Shown: positions 28,297 to 37,263 of the stretch, piece by piece
Layout: each line of letters starts with the position of its first letter
Numbering within the stretch: the stretch's first letter is position 1
Source of the DNA: Candidatus Melainabacteria bacterium
GTDB lineage: Bacteria > Cyanobacteriota > Vampirovibrionia > Obscuribacterales > Obscuribacteraceae
DNA length: 64,000 nt
Direction: 5' to 3'
Assembly (NCBI GenBank): GCA_003963305.1
Contig: RXJR01000028.1
Location: 248,001 to 312,000, forward strand
Notes under the pieces: model-generated
Told to the model about the DNA's origin: nothing
The model's input: the letters and a program-made list of their open reading frames with translations, nothing else
Databases searched by the model: none
Program-made: the position numbers and the translations under genes

Positions 28297-28425
28297 GTCT
28301 TACTCCTTCATGTTTGATCTGTTGTCACTTAATGGCATCGGCAGCCCTTCCAGCCGCCGATTGCCAATGTCAATAAACAAGCGCGAACTAAATCGCGCTC
28401 GTCCAGACCACCATACGGCGGTGCA

Positions 28426-28566
28426 TCACTCCGGCAACTGCAACGAACCCAAACCTTGCAGGCTGGAATAAAGCGCACCATAATAAGCTGCGAGTACCGC
28501 AACCACACCCAGAAAGATAAGCACCGGTATCGCGAACGATACCAGTGCTTCCAGACCCCTCTTCAT
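28426..28566 (-). CDS. Small single-span membrane protein (46 aa)
   Basis: An AGGTGA ribosome site lies 3 bases before the ATG at 28566. The protein starts MKRGLEALVSFAIP and continues with a transmembrane helix (VLIFLGVVAVLAAYYGAL), ending in a short polar tail. The gene starts 33 bases after the stop of the S1 protease on the same strand, so the two are probably co-transcribed and the peptide may partner the protease or sit in the same membrane. I do not recognise it. The opposite-strand frames over this stretch have no ribosome site. Confidence 0.6.
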   Translation of the reverse strand: MKRGLEALVSFAIPVLIFLGVVAVLAAYYGALYSSLQGLGSLQLPE

Positions 28567-28599
28567 AGATCACCTTTTCGTCAGGTAGAACAGCTGATA

Positions 28600-29937
28600 T
28601 CACTGGCGGTGCAGATCGTCAAGCGCCTCCTTCATGAAACGAGCCGGCAAAGCAAGGGTAACGCCGCCACCTTGCTGGGTGACGAACGACATGCTGACCA
28701 CCTCGCCGTTGAGATTAACGACAGGGTTCCCAGAATCGCCTCTGTAGCCCTGGATGTTCTCGACCACGACTTCTTGACCCAGCGCATAACGCGAGTCGAG
28801 ACCGGGCAAAGCGGCGAACGGCTTGACCTCGCTGACCTGACCGATGCTGTCGGAGGGACCACGGGTCCAACGAGCGCTGCTCGGATTGAAATGCTCAGGC
28901 AAAGGCAGCGTTCCCATGAAGACCTGACTGCCCGCCTTCGCTGGCTCGTCGGCGATCTTCAAGGGTTTGCATGCTTCAGCCGGAACTGCCGCCGTGAGAA
29001 TGGAAATCTCACGTTCGCGCTTTTCCAGAACCTTTTTAGCCGGATAGCTCTGACCGTTGGACAGCGTCACTTCGAACCCGGCGAATTCCTCGTCGGTGAC
29101 GTGACTGACAGTCGAGATCTCGCAGTTCCCCGCCTTGTCGATGCCTACGGCGAAGCCTGGTCCAACTCCGCCGGAGCGCTTGCCAGCCTGTGTCGTCCAG
29201 ACGAAGACCATGCTCGGCTTCGTCAGGGCGTCCAGACGATCGGCCAATTTGGCACGTTCGTATGCTTCCGGAGTCGCATAGCTGACCGCACCCGAGGCCG
29301 AGACGTTGGCGTTCTGCTGAATGAAGCCTTCCAACTCCTGCGGACTGCAGATCACGCCCTCGGAGAGATCGGGAGAATCGCTCCTCTTCATTACGAATAT
29401 GACGGCAGTCGGGCCGGTTGCCGGGCATGTATCAAAGTAGCCCCTCTGTTCGAATGTGGGCGCTATCGGCGTAACGGTCGTATCGCCGTCTACATGCGAC
29501 TTCCCGAGGTTGTTTTGAAGTCCCGCTTTCGCCCTAGCTTCGAATTCAGCCTTAGCCGCAGCAAAATCGGACTTGCGCTTCGCATCATATTCGGTGTGCA
29601 AATCGAGGTCGATTTGTCCAAACTGAATTCGCTGCCCGGGATAGGCGCGAGCGAAAGCTTTCAGATCTTCGCGCAGACGGGAGCACTGTTCCGTGCCCCG
29701 GCAAAGCTGGATCAAATAACGATCGGCTGCGTCGACCTGCTCGTAACGCCCGGGCGGAATGACAGCAACATGCGTGCTGCCATTCTCGATCACGCCGCCG
29801 GACGTGGCGGGCGCATTCCCGATGCCACCTTCAGCGATGCCCAAGTCATCAGCACCCAATGCGGCACCGATCATTCCGAACGTGGCGCACATCAAAGCGG
29901 CGCCGAGCCAGAGAACCTTGCGGTTGGCATTTCTCAT
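28600..29937 (-). CDS. Secreted trypsin-like (S1) serine protease
   Basis: The ATG at 29937, with GAGG 8 bases upstream, gives a signal peptide (MRNANRKVLWLGAALMCATF, then GMIGAALGADD). A 220-residue N-terminal region of unknown type with KAEFEARAKAGLQ-like helices precedes the protease domain. The domain shows the His in STVSHVTDEEF and the Ser in YRGDSGNPVVNLNGEVVSM. Where HtrA-type enzymes have the catalytic Asp in DLAxL, this protein reads EREISIL, an apparent Glu. It has no PDZ domain. The role is likely envelope protein degradation or processing. A 46-residue membrane peptide follows at once. Confidence 0.82.
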   Translation of the reverse strand: MRNANRKVLWLGAALMCATFGMIGAALGADDLGIAEGGIGNAPATSGGVIENGSTHVAVIPPGRYEQVDAADRYLIQLCRGTEQCSRLREDLKAFARAYPGQRIQFGQIDLDLHTEYDAKRKSDFAAAKAEFEARAKAGLQNNLGKSHVDGDTTVTPIAPTFEQRGYFDTCPATGPTAVIFVMKRSDSPDLSEGVICSPQELEGFIQQNANVSASGAVSYATPEAYERAKLADRLDALTKPSMVFVWTTQAGKRSGGVGPGFAVGIDKAGNCEISTVSHVTDEEFAGFEVTLSNGQSYPAKKVLEKREREISILTAAVPAEACKPLKIADEPAKAGSQVFMGTLPLPEHFNPSSARWTRGPSDSIGQVSEVKPFAALPGLDSRYALGQEVVVENIQGYRGDSGNPVVNLNGEVVSMSFVTQQGGGVTLALPARFMKEALDDLHRQ

Positions 29938-29990
29938 TGAGGTATCCTCACGATTTTTGTTGCACAAATTGGAAGCGATACTTGCGCCTT

Positions 29991-31025
29991 TCAGCGCAAG
30001 TTCGCCAGTTTTCCATCCTCACGAGCGCGATTCAACGCTTCTCGCGCCGTCAGTTGGGCATCAAGCCTCATCTTGAGGCAACGTTCGGCACTGAGCCCGA
30101 AGTTGAGACCAGCAACGTCGGGATCGCCTGTTTCGATAACCAGGTGCCTGGCCTGGTCAACATAGCGGTGATTACCCGCAAGCGGGCAGTGCACCTCGCA
30201 CTCGGTGAAGAACAGGTAGAGCCAGTTCTTCACCTCTGCCGGCACCTCGGTGGCAGGACGAAAGGTGCTGAAGATTGCCGAGTCACGACAAAATTCAGCC
30301 GGACTGTAGTGAATGGTGGCACCATCACCAAGCAGCCGCATACCACCCTCGAAGTGATCCCACTGAGGCACGAACACCCTCTGCAGCGAACACGCCGAAG
30401 CCAGAACATGAGCCAGATCATGATCCTTGCCTCGGAATGAGACCAGGGTCTGCCGAAACAAATCAGCAGCGATCGGGTTCAAGTTGTCCTGCGGACGCAG
30501 ATTGTAGCGCTCGACCATGCTGCGCATGGGTCGAGCCAGATCAACAAAACCGCCGATGCTGACCCTGAGCGGATCAGGCAGAGTGAGGCAGCTCAAGAAC
30601 GTCTGCAAACTGCTGCCATGATGCCAGAAGCGAGTCGCAGCCTCAGTCATACGGACGACAGCAGAGCCCCAGCCACTTTCCATGAAAGCACCCGGGTCAG
30701 GCTTGAGAGAGCCTTCCATAGCCAGCTTGAGAAGTTCGTCGGACATTTCCTTCCAACCAGCCAGCAAGACCGTGACCGGGTCCTTGCAATCCTCGAGAGC
30801 TTCAAGAAAGATCTCAGTGATCTGGTCGGGAGTATACCCGTTCGTGTAGAAGGCTGCGACAATGGCGCCGACCGACACACCATGGATGGTGCCGAGCGGA
30901 ATCCCTTGCGCCTCGAGTTCATCGAGCACGCCGATATGGCGAAAGCCGTTCACTCCACCGGCAGCCAACACCAGTTCGATGTCGGTGGCAGGCAGGCGAA
31001 ACGGCGGATTCTGGTGAGCAACCAT
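29991..31025 (-). CDS. Patatin-like phospholipase
   Basis: A lipid acyl hydrolase using a Ser-Asp dyad. The N-terminal oxyanion loop is LVLAAGGVNGFRHIGVL, where Ala-Ala-Gly-Gly replaces the usual GGGxxG. The nucleophile serine sits in HGVSVGAIVAAF (GxSxG) near residue 50. The Asp lies in LLGDGATIHYSP, the DG(A/G) motif. Length 344 fits bacterial patatins. GGAGGAG sits 3-6 bases before the ATG. There is no signal peptide, so it acts in the cell or is exported by another route. It could release fatty acids for the beta-oxidation genes nearby. A terminator lies 34 bases upstream. Confidence 0.9.
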   Translation of the reverse strand: MVAHQNPPFRLPATDIELVLAAGGVNGFRHIGVLDELEAQGIPLGTIHGVSVGAIVAAFYTNGYTPDQITEIFLEALEDCKDPVTVLLAGWKEMSDELLKLAMEGSLKPDPGAFMESGWGSAVVRMTEAATRFWHHGSSLQTFLSCLTLPDPLRVSIGGFVDLARPMRSMVERYNLRPQDNLNPIAADLFRQTLVSFRGKDHDLAHVLASACSLQRVFVPQWDHFEGGMRLLGDGATIHYSPAEFCRDSAIFSTFRPATEVPAEVKNWLYLFFTECEVHCPLAGNHRYVDQARHLVIETGDPDVAGLNFGLSAERCLKMRLDAQLTAREALNRAREDGKLANLR

Positions 31026-31059
31026 TTTCTCCTCCTGTTCGATGTTAGGGATAAAAACC

Positions 31060-31087
31060 AGCTCCGGTGTTTTCTTCGACCGGAGCT
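31060..31087 (-). terminator. Rho-independent terminator after the M16 pair
   Basis: A perfect 9-bp stem (AGCTCCGGT / ACCGGAGCT) with a 10-base loop, followed on the minus strand by GGTTTTTATC. It closes the M16 pair 20 bases after the stop and lies only 34 bases before the patatin start. Confidence 0.85.
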
Positions 31088-31107
31088 GATTTGCGGTTGT
31101 GGAAAAG

Positions 31108-32397
31108 TCAGTTCACCTTTCCGGCGACGACAGTGACAGCGTTTTCGAGACCGAAGTGAACGCGTATGGCGTCGTTCACCTGCTCGCGAGTGACCGCCTT
31201 GAGGCGCTGCGGATAGAGATCGATCTCCTCGACCCCGAGACCCGCAAACTCGAGATCGGCGATTGTGGTAGCCACTTTCATATCGGTGCGCAGCCCGAGT
31301 AGGAAAGCTTCGACAGCGCGACTGGCCTGGCTGCTGACTTCGAGTTCAGTGACTCCCTCATTGACGAACTCCGAGGTCACTTTGTCGACCAGCTCAAGCG
31401 CGCTCTCAACCTTCTGAGCATCGGTCGAGAGTGATATCGTCCACGGTGCGCCGCCGACATACAACTCCTGGAACCCGCTGTTGATGCCATACGTAAGCGA
31501 GTGCTTGACGCGCACAATCTTGCCCAGGCGCGATCCAATCGTATCGCCGCCCAGAATCAAGTTGCCGATGCGCGCGGCGCAGAAATCAGGATTCGACCAC
31601 TTCACCGAGCTGGATCGGCCGATCACGACATCGAGATTGGCTTCGTCTCCAACCGGCACATCGAAGCGACTTTTCTGCGGCAGGGGCGCAGCGACAACAG
31701 CGATAGGCCGTGCCGTCGGCCCACGCCAATCACCCAGATACCGATCGATCAGAGCGAAAGCAACTTCGCTGTCAACGTCGCCGACGATCGAGATAACGCC
31801 ACCGTGCGGTGCCACGTGCGCATCGTAGAAGCGGCGCAGCATTGAGCAATCGATGTCGTTCAGCTCAGCCTGGGCTTCGGCGAAGCTTCTTTCTGCGTAA
31901 GGTCCGCTCTCGTATAGCTTGCCAGCGAGAACGTTGCTCGCCATTTCGGCAGGCTCGTTGATGCGGCGCGTCAGATCTGAAGCCCACTGCTTCTTCGCGA
32001 GAGCAAGCTCCCCGCCATCGAAACGAGGGTTGCGCAGCAGTTCGGACATCAGTTGCATGGCGTCAGAAAAACTCGAAGCCGTGACAAACGCGCTCAAGCC
32101 GAAGCTGAACGTATCAGTCCCGAAACCGAGGCGACCCATGCCTTGAAGCATTCTGGCGATTTCTCGCTTGGAGTATTTGCGGGAACCCATCTTCAACTGG
32201 TGGGCAACCAGAGTCGGCACGAGCGAATAGCCGCCGGCTAAGGCATCGCCAGCGTGCAACTTGCCGACAATCGAGACCGCACCCGAGTTAGGAACAGACT
32301 TGACGAGCACCTTCAGACCATTGTGCAGAAGACGCTGCGCGACTGTATTGGCGATGCCCATCGGAATTCCCGCCGATGCACCCTGAGATTCTTTCAT
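31108..32397 (-). CDS. M16-family peptidase subunit, probably non-catalytic
   Basis: A 429-residue pitrilysin-fold protein: LLHNGLKVLVKSVPNSGAVS opens the domain, and the C-terminal half contains GGVISIVGDVD and NLILGGDTIGSRLGKIVR. At the zinc site, where active members have HxxEH, it reads LVPTLVAHQLKMGS, so the motif is lost. Such subunits pair with a catalytic partner to form the cleft. The partner is the gene upstream at 32474-33883. GGAG lies 6 bases before the ATG. The pair resembles the bacterial PqqF/YmxG type and mitochondrial processing peptidase alpha/beta arrangement. Confidence 0.9.
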   Translation of the reverse strand: MKESQGASAGIPMGIANTVAQRLLHNGLKVLVKSVPNSGAVSIVGKLHAGDALAGGYSLVPTLVAHQLKMGSRKYSKREIARMLQGMGRLGFGTDTFSFGLSAFVTASSFSDAMQLMSELLRNPRFDGGELALAKKQWASDLTRRINEPAEMASNVLAGKLYESGPYAERSFAEAQAELNDIDCSMLRRFYDAHVAPHGGVISIVGDVDSEVAFALIDRYLGDWRGPTARPIAVVAAPLPQKSRFDVPVGDEANLDVVIGRSSSVKWSNPDFCAARIGNLILGGDTIGSRLGKIVRVKHSLTYGINSGFQELYVGGAPWTISLSTDAQKVESALELVDKVTSEFVNEGVTELEVSSQASRAVEAFLLGLRTDMKVATTIADLEFAGLGVEEIDLYPQRLKAVTREQVNDAIRVHFGLENAVTVVAGKVN

Positions 32398-32473
32398 TGA
32401 TTACTCCTGATGTTCCATACCAAAGACACCACTAGTAGTGCATGATTGAATGCACAACTCGGTTCTGTTCTGT

Positions 32474-33883
32474 TCAGGATTCTTCAGAATCCGAGTTCGT
32501 CGGAATAAACACGCCGACGGTGCGATTCGTTTCGGTGAAATACTTGCCAGCCACGCGCATGACGTCTTCGGATGTCACCTCGTCGAATAAGTCGTCGAAT
32601 TCCACCTGCCAGCGCCAGTCACCGACGGCCGATTCACCTTCGCAAATCCACTTCACCCATTGCATAGGATCCTGAAGGCCAAGCACCGTGCTGACACGAT
32701 TTGCTGCCCGCGCAAAAGCAAGCTCTTCCTCCGAAACTGGCTCCTGAGATAGTCTTGCCAGTTCAGAAAGAAGCACGGACTCAACTTTCTCGACCGACGT
32801 CTTGGGTGTGAGCGTCGTTTCGATAGTGAAAAGTCCAGGATCGCGAAACTCAAGCTGCGAGCAACCAGCGTCTGCGACCAACCCATTTTCAACCAGGGCT
32901 GAGTAGAGACGGCTGTCTGGATTGCTGCTGCCGCCCAGAATACGCGCAATCACTGCAAGCGCATAAGTGTCGTCCTGACTCGACTCCGGCACATGAAAAC
33001 CCAGCCAGACCCGAGGCAAGTCGCCACTCTTGCGCACCTCGAAACGCCGCTCAGCTTCCTGGGGTGGCTCAACGTCGAATACGAGCGGTATCGGCTGAGG
33101 CGACCGCGGAATGTTTGCATAGTGCCGGGCGATCGCTGCCAGGACGACGATGTTCTCGACGGCGCCTCGACAGACGATGACGCAATTGTTCGGCCAGAGG
33201 TAGGTGTCGTAACACGCCCGAATTTGCGGCAGCGTCACGTTCTCGACATCCGGTCTCAGCCCGATCGCAGTCCAGCGATAAGGATGCTCCTGGAAAGCAG
33301 TTTCGAACATTTTGCCGAACATGATCCTGTCGGGATCTTTGCCACGCATGCTCATTTCTTCGAGAACAACACCACGCTCACTCTCCACCGGACCGGAATG
33401 AAGAAGCAAGTTGCGCATACGGTCAGCCTCGACCTCGATGGGGGTCTCGAAGTGTTGAGCCGAGACGCACTCGAAATAAGAAGTGCGGTCGAAGAAAGTG
33501 GTGGCGTTGAGCAACATGCCCAGCGGTCCGAATGTCTCAAAAACACCGGTGCCATTTTCCGGATTGTGCTTTTCGGTGCCCTTGAACATCAAGTGTTCCA
33601 GGAAGTGAAAGACGCCGGTCGTGCCTGAGAGATTGACGCGAGCCTGGCGAGAAAGGGCGCTGAAAAGACCTGCGGGCTTCTCGTTGCGGCTGCCGACGCG
33701 GAACATCTGCAAGTAAGTGAAGACTGGTTTGGAGTGGTCTTCCATGAGCACGACCTTGAGCCCATTGGCGTTCAAGACATACTCCGAGATGCCATGTGCG
33801 CTCTGCACATGCGTGAAGCCGAGTTCCTCTTCAGGAGTCGGCTTCCTTTCCTGGTCGCCGTGGCGCCCACTTGTTCTGGTCAT
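32474..33883 (-). CDS. M16-family zinc peptidase, catalytic subunit
   Basis: A 469-residue M16 peptidase with the inverted zinc motif HFLEHLMFKGTEKHNP near residue 95 and the distal Glu ligand in EVEADRMRNL about 75 residues later. GGAGAGA precedes the ATG by 7 bases. The C-terminal R/Y-type region (ALAVIARILGGSSNPDSRLY) is present. It degrades or processes peptides in partnership with the following subunit, 76 bases downstream. There is no signal peptide in this start. The pair is closed by the terminator at 31060. Confidence 0.93.
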   Translation of the reverse strand: MTRTSGRHGDQERKPTPEEELGFTHVQSAHGISEYVLNANGLKVVLMEDHSKPVFTYLQMFRVGSRNEKPAGLFSALSRQARVNLSGTTGVFHFLEHLMFKGTEKHNPENGTGVFETFGPLGMLLNATTFFDRTSYFECVSAQHFETPIEVEADRMRNLLLHSGPVESERGVVLEEMSMRGKDPDRIMFGKMFETAFQEHPYRWTAIGLRPDVENVTLPQIRACYDTYLWPNNCVIVCRGAVENIVVLAAIARHYANIPRSPQPIPLVFDVEPPQEAERRFEVRKSGDLPRVWLGFHVPESSQDDTYALAVIARILGGSSNPDSRLYSALVENGLVADAGCSQLEFRDPGLFTIETTLTPKTSVEKVESVLLSELARLSQEPVSEEELAFARAANRVSTVLGLQDPMQWVKWICEGESAVGDWRWQVEFDDLFDEVTSEDVMRVAGKYFTETNRTVGVFIPTNSDSEES

Positions 33884-33924
33884 GAGGATCTCTCCTTCTG
33901 AGTTTGACCTGAGAATACGAACAT

Positions 33925-33951
33925 CCTGGTGACACCGAATGTGCCACCAGG
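33925..33951. other. Hairpin before the M16 gene
   Basis: CCTGGTG pairs with CACCAGG around a loop that holds a further CAC/GTG. It lies 42 bases upstream of the start at 33883. There is no T-run. Confidence 0.5.
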
Positions 33952-33987
33952 TGATTGGTGTGATTGCGCCCTAGCCCGTGTCGCCGA

Positions 33988-34581
33988 TCAAACTTTCGAT
34001 TTCTCGGTGATCGGGCTGACGTGCCATTCCGCGATGAATGTGGCGACGAGCACGCCAGTCTCGTTCCCCTCGGGAGCGTGCGGCGCGCATGGTATAACAA
34101 CAGCCCCTTCGGTGTCGGCCGAGCAAAGCTGGTATATATAGGCCCTCACTTCAAAGGTTCGCTTTTCCAGCGAAAATTCAACGGACGGCGCATAGCTGAT
34201 GGCGACAAGCGTGCCGTGGGCGACTTTGTGATATTCCGTGCTCAGCTTGGCGACGATTCCGCGCAGTCCAGGCGGAAGACTGTGCAGGAAAGCAATTCCG
34301 GACGTCATTTCGCCCAGATTCGTCATCGCCACGGCGTGGATGGAAGGGACGAAGTTTCGCACGAACCAACGGTCTTTCATCGACACTTTGGCGTACCCCG
34401 GTGCCAGCTCCAGAACTTTGGCGCCGATCGTGCCCGTATAGGGGGCTTTGAGGTTAATGCGGGTGCTGAACAGCAAATTGCCGAAAGGCAGCTTGCTGCA
34501 CATTTCCCACCCGTCGCGCAATACCGCACCGATGCCGCCCCGAGCCTTCTTCGGCGCCGCAGTTGAAATAGTCTTTGTCAT
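33988..34581 (-). CDS. DUF4442-type hotdog thioesterase
   Basis: The ATG at 34581 has GGAG 7 bases upstream and gives a 197-residue protein. Segments LAPGYAKVSMKDRWFVRNFV and SIHAVAMTNLGEMTSGIAFL are typical of DUF4442/PaaI hotdog proteins, which hydrolyse acyl-CoA thioesters. TNLGE would carry the helix with the catalytic acidic residue. Its position next to a FadE-like gene supports a role in acyl-CoA turnover. The substrate is not known. Confidence 0.82.
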   Translation of the reverse strand: MTKTISTAAPKKARGGIGAVLRDGWEMCSKLPFGNLLFSTRINLKAPYTGTIGAKVLELAPGYAKVSMKDRWFVRNFVPSIHAVAMTNLGEMTSGIAFLHSLPPGLRGIVAKLSTEYHKVAHGTLVAISYAPSVEFSLEKRTFEVRAYIYQLCSADTEGAVVIPCAPHAPEGNETGVLVATFIAEWHVSPITEKSKV

Positions 34582-34717
34582 GATGTTCTCCAGCGATGAT
34601 GGCACCATTCTCGGTGCATTTTTCCAACTCTACTTACAGAACGCGCTCTCTCCAGTTCCCGAAATTGATCGATCACTGAGAGGCGCGTTCTTCCTTTAGT
34701 TATGTGGTATCAGAAGC

Positions 34718-34776
34718 GGTGCAGCCGAGATGGCTGCGCTCCATGTTTAGGTGCAGCCGGGACGGCTGCGCTCCAT
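34718..34776 (+). repeat. Two copies of the GCGCTCCAT repeat with a different stem
   Basis: Copies at 34718-34744 and 34750-34776 read GGTGCAGCCGAGATGGCTGC and GGTGCAGCCGGGACGGCTGC, each followed by GCTCCAT. The stem is GCAGCC/GGCTGC instead of GCACGCG/CGCGTGC, but the loop (GGGAC, GAGAT) and the 3' tail are the same as in the copies at 20833 and 25832. They are oriented against the flanking genes. The spacer 34582-34793 also holds GCACC-ATTCTC-GGTGC at 34602-34617. Confidence 0.85.
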
Positions 34777-34793
34777 TACTTCGGCACCACTGC

Positions 34794-37136
34794 TCAGACT
34801 CGGAAGGCCTGAGCCGACGTTTCATCGCCCACGAAATACTCCGAGGCTTCGAACTCGTCAACCTGGATGGCCGTCTCCATCCAGTCGTAAGCGGCATTCA
34901 GCTGGGACGCTTCCAAAACATTGATCACGCCCAGTTTGGCAGCCCGCTCGATCAAAGCCGGACGGATATCGCCTTTCGGCAAGACCCCCTTCTTCTGAGC
35001 CTTGCTCAGTTTGGCAGCGGCGCCCCGAGCTTCCGTTTCGACTTCGAAAGCTCTGAGCAAAACGCCAAGACCAAGCGCGCTTCCCGGCGGCTGGTAGACA
35101 TATTCGCTCAGTCGCAGGAACTGATCGTTGTATGTCTGCATGGTCGCCGCCGCCGCCTTCTTCTGACGGTCAGTCGGACCGACCGACAGAGTATTGAGGC
35201 GCAGCATCGGCAAGCCGACCTTGCGCATCAACCAGCCGACCACGGGCACTTCGAAGTTGGCGTAGATGCCCTCGAAAGCCCGCTGCACCTGCTGCAAAGC
35301 GTATTCGACCGCGTATTCGACGAGCGGAAGATCTTCTTCACGACGCCCTTCGCGTTCGAAACGCAGCAAGGCAAACTTCGCCCAGAGAATCCAACCGAAC
35401 GCGTCGGTGAATCGCCCGGAGAGCATGCCCTTGACCTTGAGCTTGGGACCCATGGTCAGCAGCGTGCGGTCGATGAGCATGCCGAAGCGCGTCGTAGCCC
35501 AGTCCAGTCGACGATAGAAATCGACAGTCTCGGGTGCGACGTTCTCAGGCTTCGCGCTCGCCAGACCGACAGTCAAGTCGCGGGCCAGGCAGCGTCCTGC
35601 GCCCACCGCAGCATGGCCTAGCCAGGCGGCGAACTCGGTGCAGAACTGATTGGGAAGGTCCTGTTCCAGAGCCGTCAGCACATCGAGCGCGTACGGATGG
35701 CAGCGGGTCGCTCCCTGACCGGTAGTGAGCATGGTGCGCGTCATGATGCTGGCGCCTTCGACCGTCTTGCCGACCGGCAAAGATCCATACATGCGTCCGA
35801 GGATGTTCCGCGGTCCCTGCATCACTGCAGCACCCGCGAAGATGTCCATGCCTGCGATGACCACTTCGGCGCCGAGCTCGGTCGAAAACAGCTTGAGCGC
35901 GCCTGATATCACAGGCGGTGCAATGCCGGAATCGATGAGCGAGCAGACGCCAATGCGAGCCGCTTCCATCATGTAAGTAATGCCGTTGATGTGGGCGAGC
36001 TTCTCGATAATGCCCTCCATCTTGCCGATCGGCATGGCGAACTGCCGCCGCACCATGGAATAGGCGTTGGCGGAAGCGGCCGTCAAGAGCATGCCGCCCA
36101 GAGCGCCCGCCGGCAGCGAGATAGCGCGACCGCCAGCCAGCTGCTGCATGAGCATCTGCCATCCCCGCCCGGCGCCATCGACACCGCCGATGATGTCATT
36201 GACGGGCATGATCACGTTCGTGCCGGTGAGAGGCCCATTGAAGAAGCCGTCACCGATCGGAATGTGATGCTTGCCCTGCGTGAACCCGGGCGTTCCCCTC
36301 CACAAAAGTCCGCAAGTGACGCCGATGTCTGTGACCGGTTCACCATCTGCGTCTTTCCGACCGAGCAAGTGCTCGGGGTCGAAGAGCTGGAAGGAGAGCG
36401 TTGTGATGTCGGCGACCGGGCCCAGCGTCATGTAGCGCTTTCTGAAGTTGAGCCGCACTGCCAGCGTCTCGTCAGCCTGGCGAAACACCACACCCGAAGC
36501 CTCGATGTTGGCCGCATCGGAGCCATTCTTCGGTTCGGTCAGACCGAAACATGGGACAAGCTCTCCGGTGGCGAGCTTCCGAAGCAGCTTCTTCTGTTCG
36601 GACGTGCCGTAGTGCTTGATCAACTCCGCCGCCGACAGCGAGTTGGCGATCGTGATGTAGGTGCTGACTGCGGCTGAAACCTGACCGACCATGGTCAGAA
36701 CAGTCGAGATAGCGAGCCAGGAGAAGCCCAGACCACCATCAGCTTGGGGAATCAAGAGACCCATGAAGCCCTGCTGGTGAATGAAGTCGATGACCTTCTT
36801 CGGCACTCGCCGCGTCTGATGAATTTTCCAGGCGTCGACCATGCGACACAGATCCTTGCAGGGTCCGTTGATGAACGCCGCCTCACGATCGGTGAGACCA
36901 TTGAAAGGCAACGCCGAGTAAGCCCTCCAGTCAATCTTGCTGCCGAAGAGACCGCCGTCGATCGAAACATCGCCTGCCTGCAGCGCCAATCGTTCGCTGT
37001 CCGAGATGCTCGGCATGGGGAAAAACTTGAGCGCAAGCTGCATGACAGCCCCGCTCGGTCGTCCACGCAGAAGCTCGCTCAGAACCGTCTTCTTCACCTT
37101 CCTGGAGCCGCGACCGGCTTTCGTTTCTACACTCAT
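34794..37136 (-). CDS. fadE: Acyl-CoA dehydrogenase, long FadE type
   Basis: An FAD enzyme for the first step of beta-oxidation. The 780 residues are about twice a normal acyl-CoA dehydrogenase and match E. coli FadE (814). The core has GFMGLLIPQADGGLGFSWLA, the flavin-binding CFGLTEPKNGSDAANIEASG and a C-terminal helical half with GLMR-type and ALARDL-like segments (VGAGRCLARDLTVGLASAKP). GGGAG lies 6 bases before the ATG at 37136. The next genes upstream are FadB-like and thiolase, so the three core steps of fatty-acid degradation lie in a row. Confidence 0.92.
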   Translation of the reverse strand: MSVETKAGRGSRKVKKTVLSELLRGRPSGAVMQLALKFFPMPSISDSERLALQAGDVSIDGGLFGSKIDWRAYSALPFNGLTDREAAFINGPCKDLCRMVDAWKIHQTRRVPKKVIDFIHQQGFMGLLIPQADGGLGFSWLAISTVLTMVGQVSAAVSTYITIANSLSAAELIKHYGTSEQKKLLRKLATGELVPCFGLTEPKNGSDAANIEASGVVFRQADETLAVRLNFRKRYMTLGPVADITTLSFQLFDPEHLLGRKDADGEPVTDIGVTCGLLWRGTPGFTQGKHHIPIGDGFFNGPLTGTNVIMPVNDIIGGVDGAGRGWQMLMQQLAGGRAISLPAGALGGMLLTAASANAYSMVRRQFAMPIGKMEGIIEKLAHINGITYMMEAARIGVCSLIDSGIAPPVISGALKLFSTELGAEVVIAGMDIFAGAAVMQGPRNILGRMYGSLPVGKTVEGASIMTRTMLTTGQGATRCHPYALDVLTALEQDLPNQFCTEFAAWLGHAAVGAGRCLARDLTVGLASAKPENVAPETVDFYRRLDWATTRFGMLIDRTLLTMGPKLKVKGMLSGRFTDAFGWILWAKFALLRFEREGRREEDLPLVEYAVEYALQQVQRAFEGIYANFEVPVVGWLMRKVGLPMLRLNTLSVGPTDRQKKAAAATMQTYNDQFLRLSEYVYQPPGSALGLGVLLRAFEVETEARGAAAKLSKAQKKGVLPKGDIRPALIERAAKLGVINVLEASQLNAAYDWMETAIQVDEFEASEYFVGDETSAQAFRV

Positions 37137-37198
37137 TTCTGTCTCCCTTATCTGGAGGTGAGCAAGCAAGACCATCTCGCTGTGCTCAAAAATATTGC

Positions 37199-37222
37199 CG
37201 TGTGGGCTCGAAAGTCCACACG
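37199..37222 (-). terminator. Probable terminator after the FadB-like gene
   Basis: A 7-bp stem CGTGTGG/CCACACG with a 10-base loop, followed on the minus strand by GCAATATTTTTGAG. It lies 41 bases after the FadB stop. Confidence 0.55.
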
Positions 37223-37263
37223 ACTTAGCGTTATTCAGCGCACCATGACAGAGGCAGAAGAGG

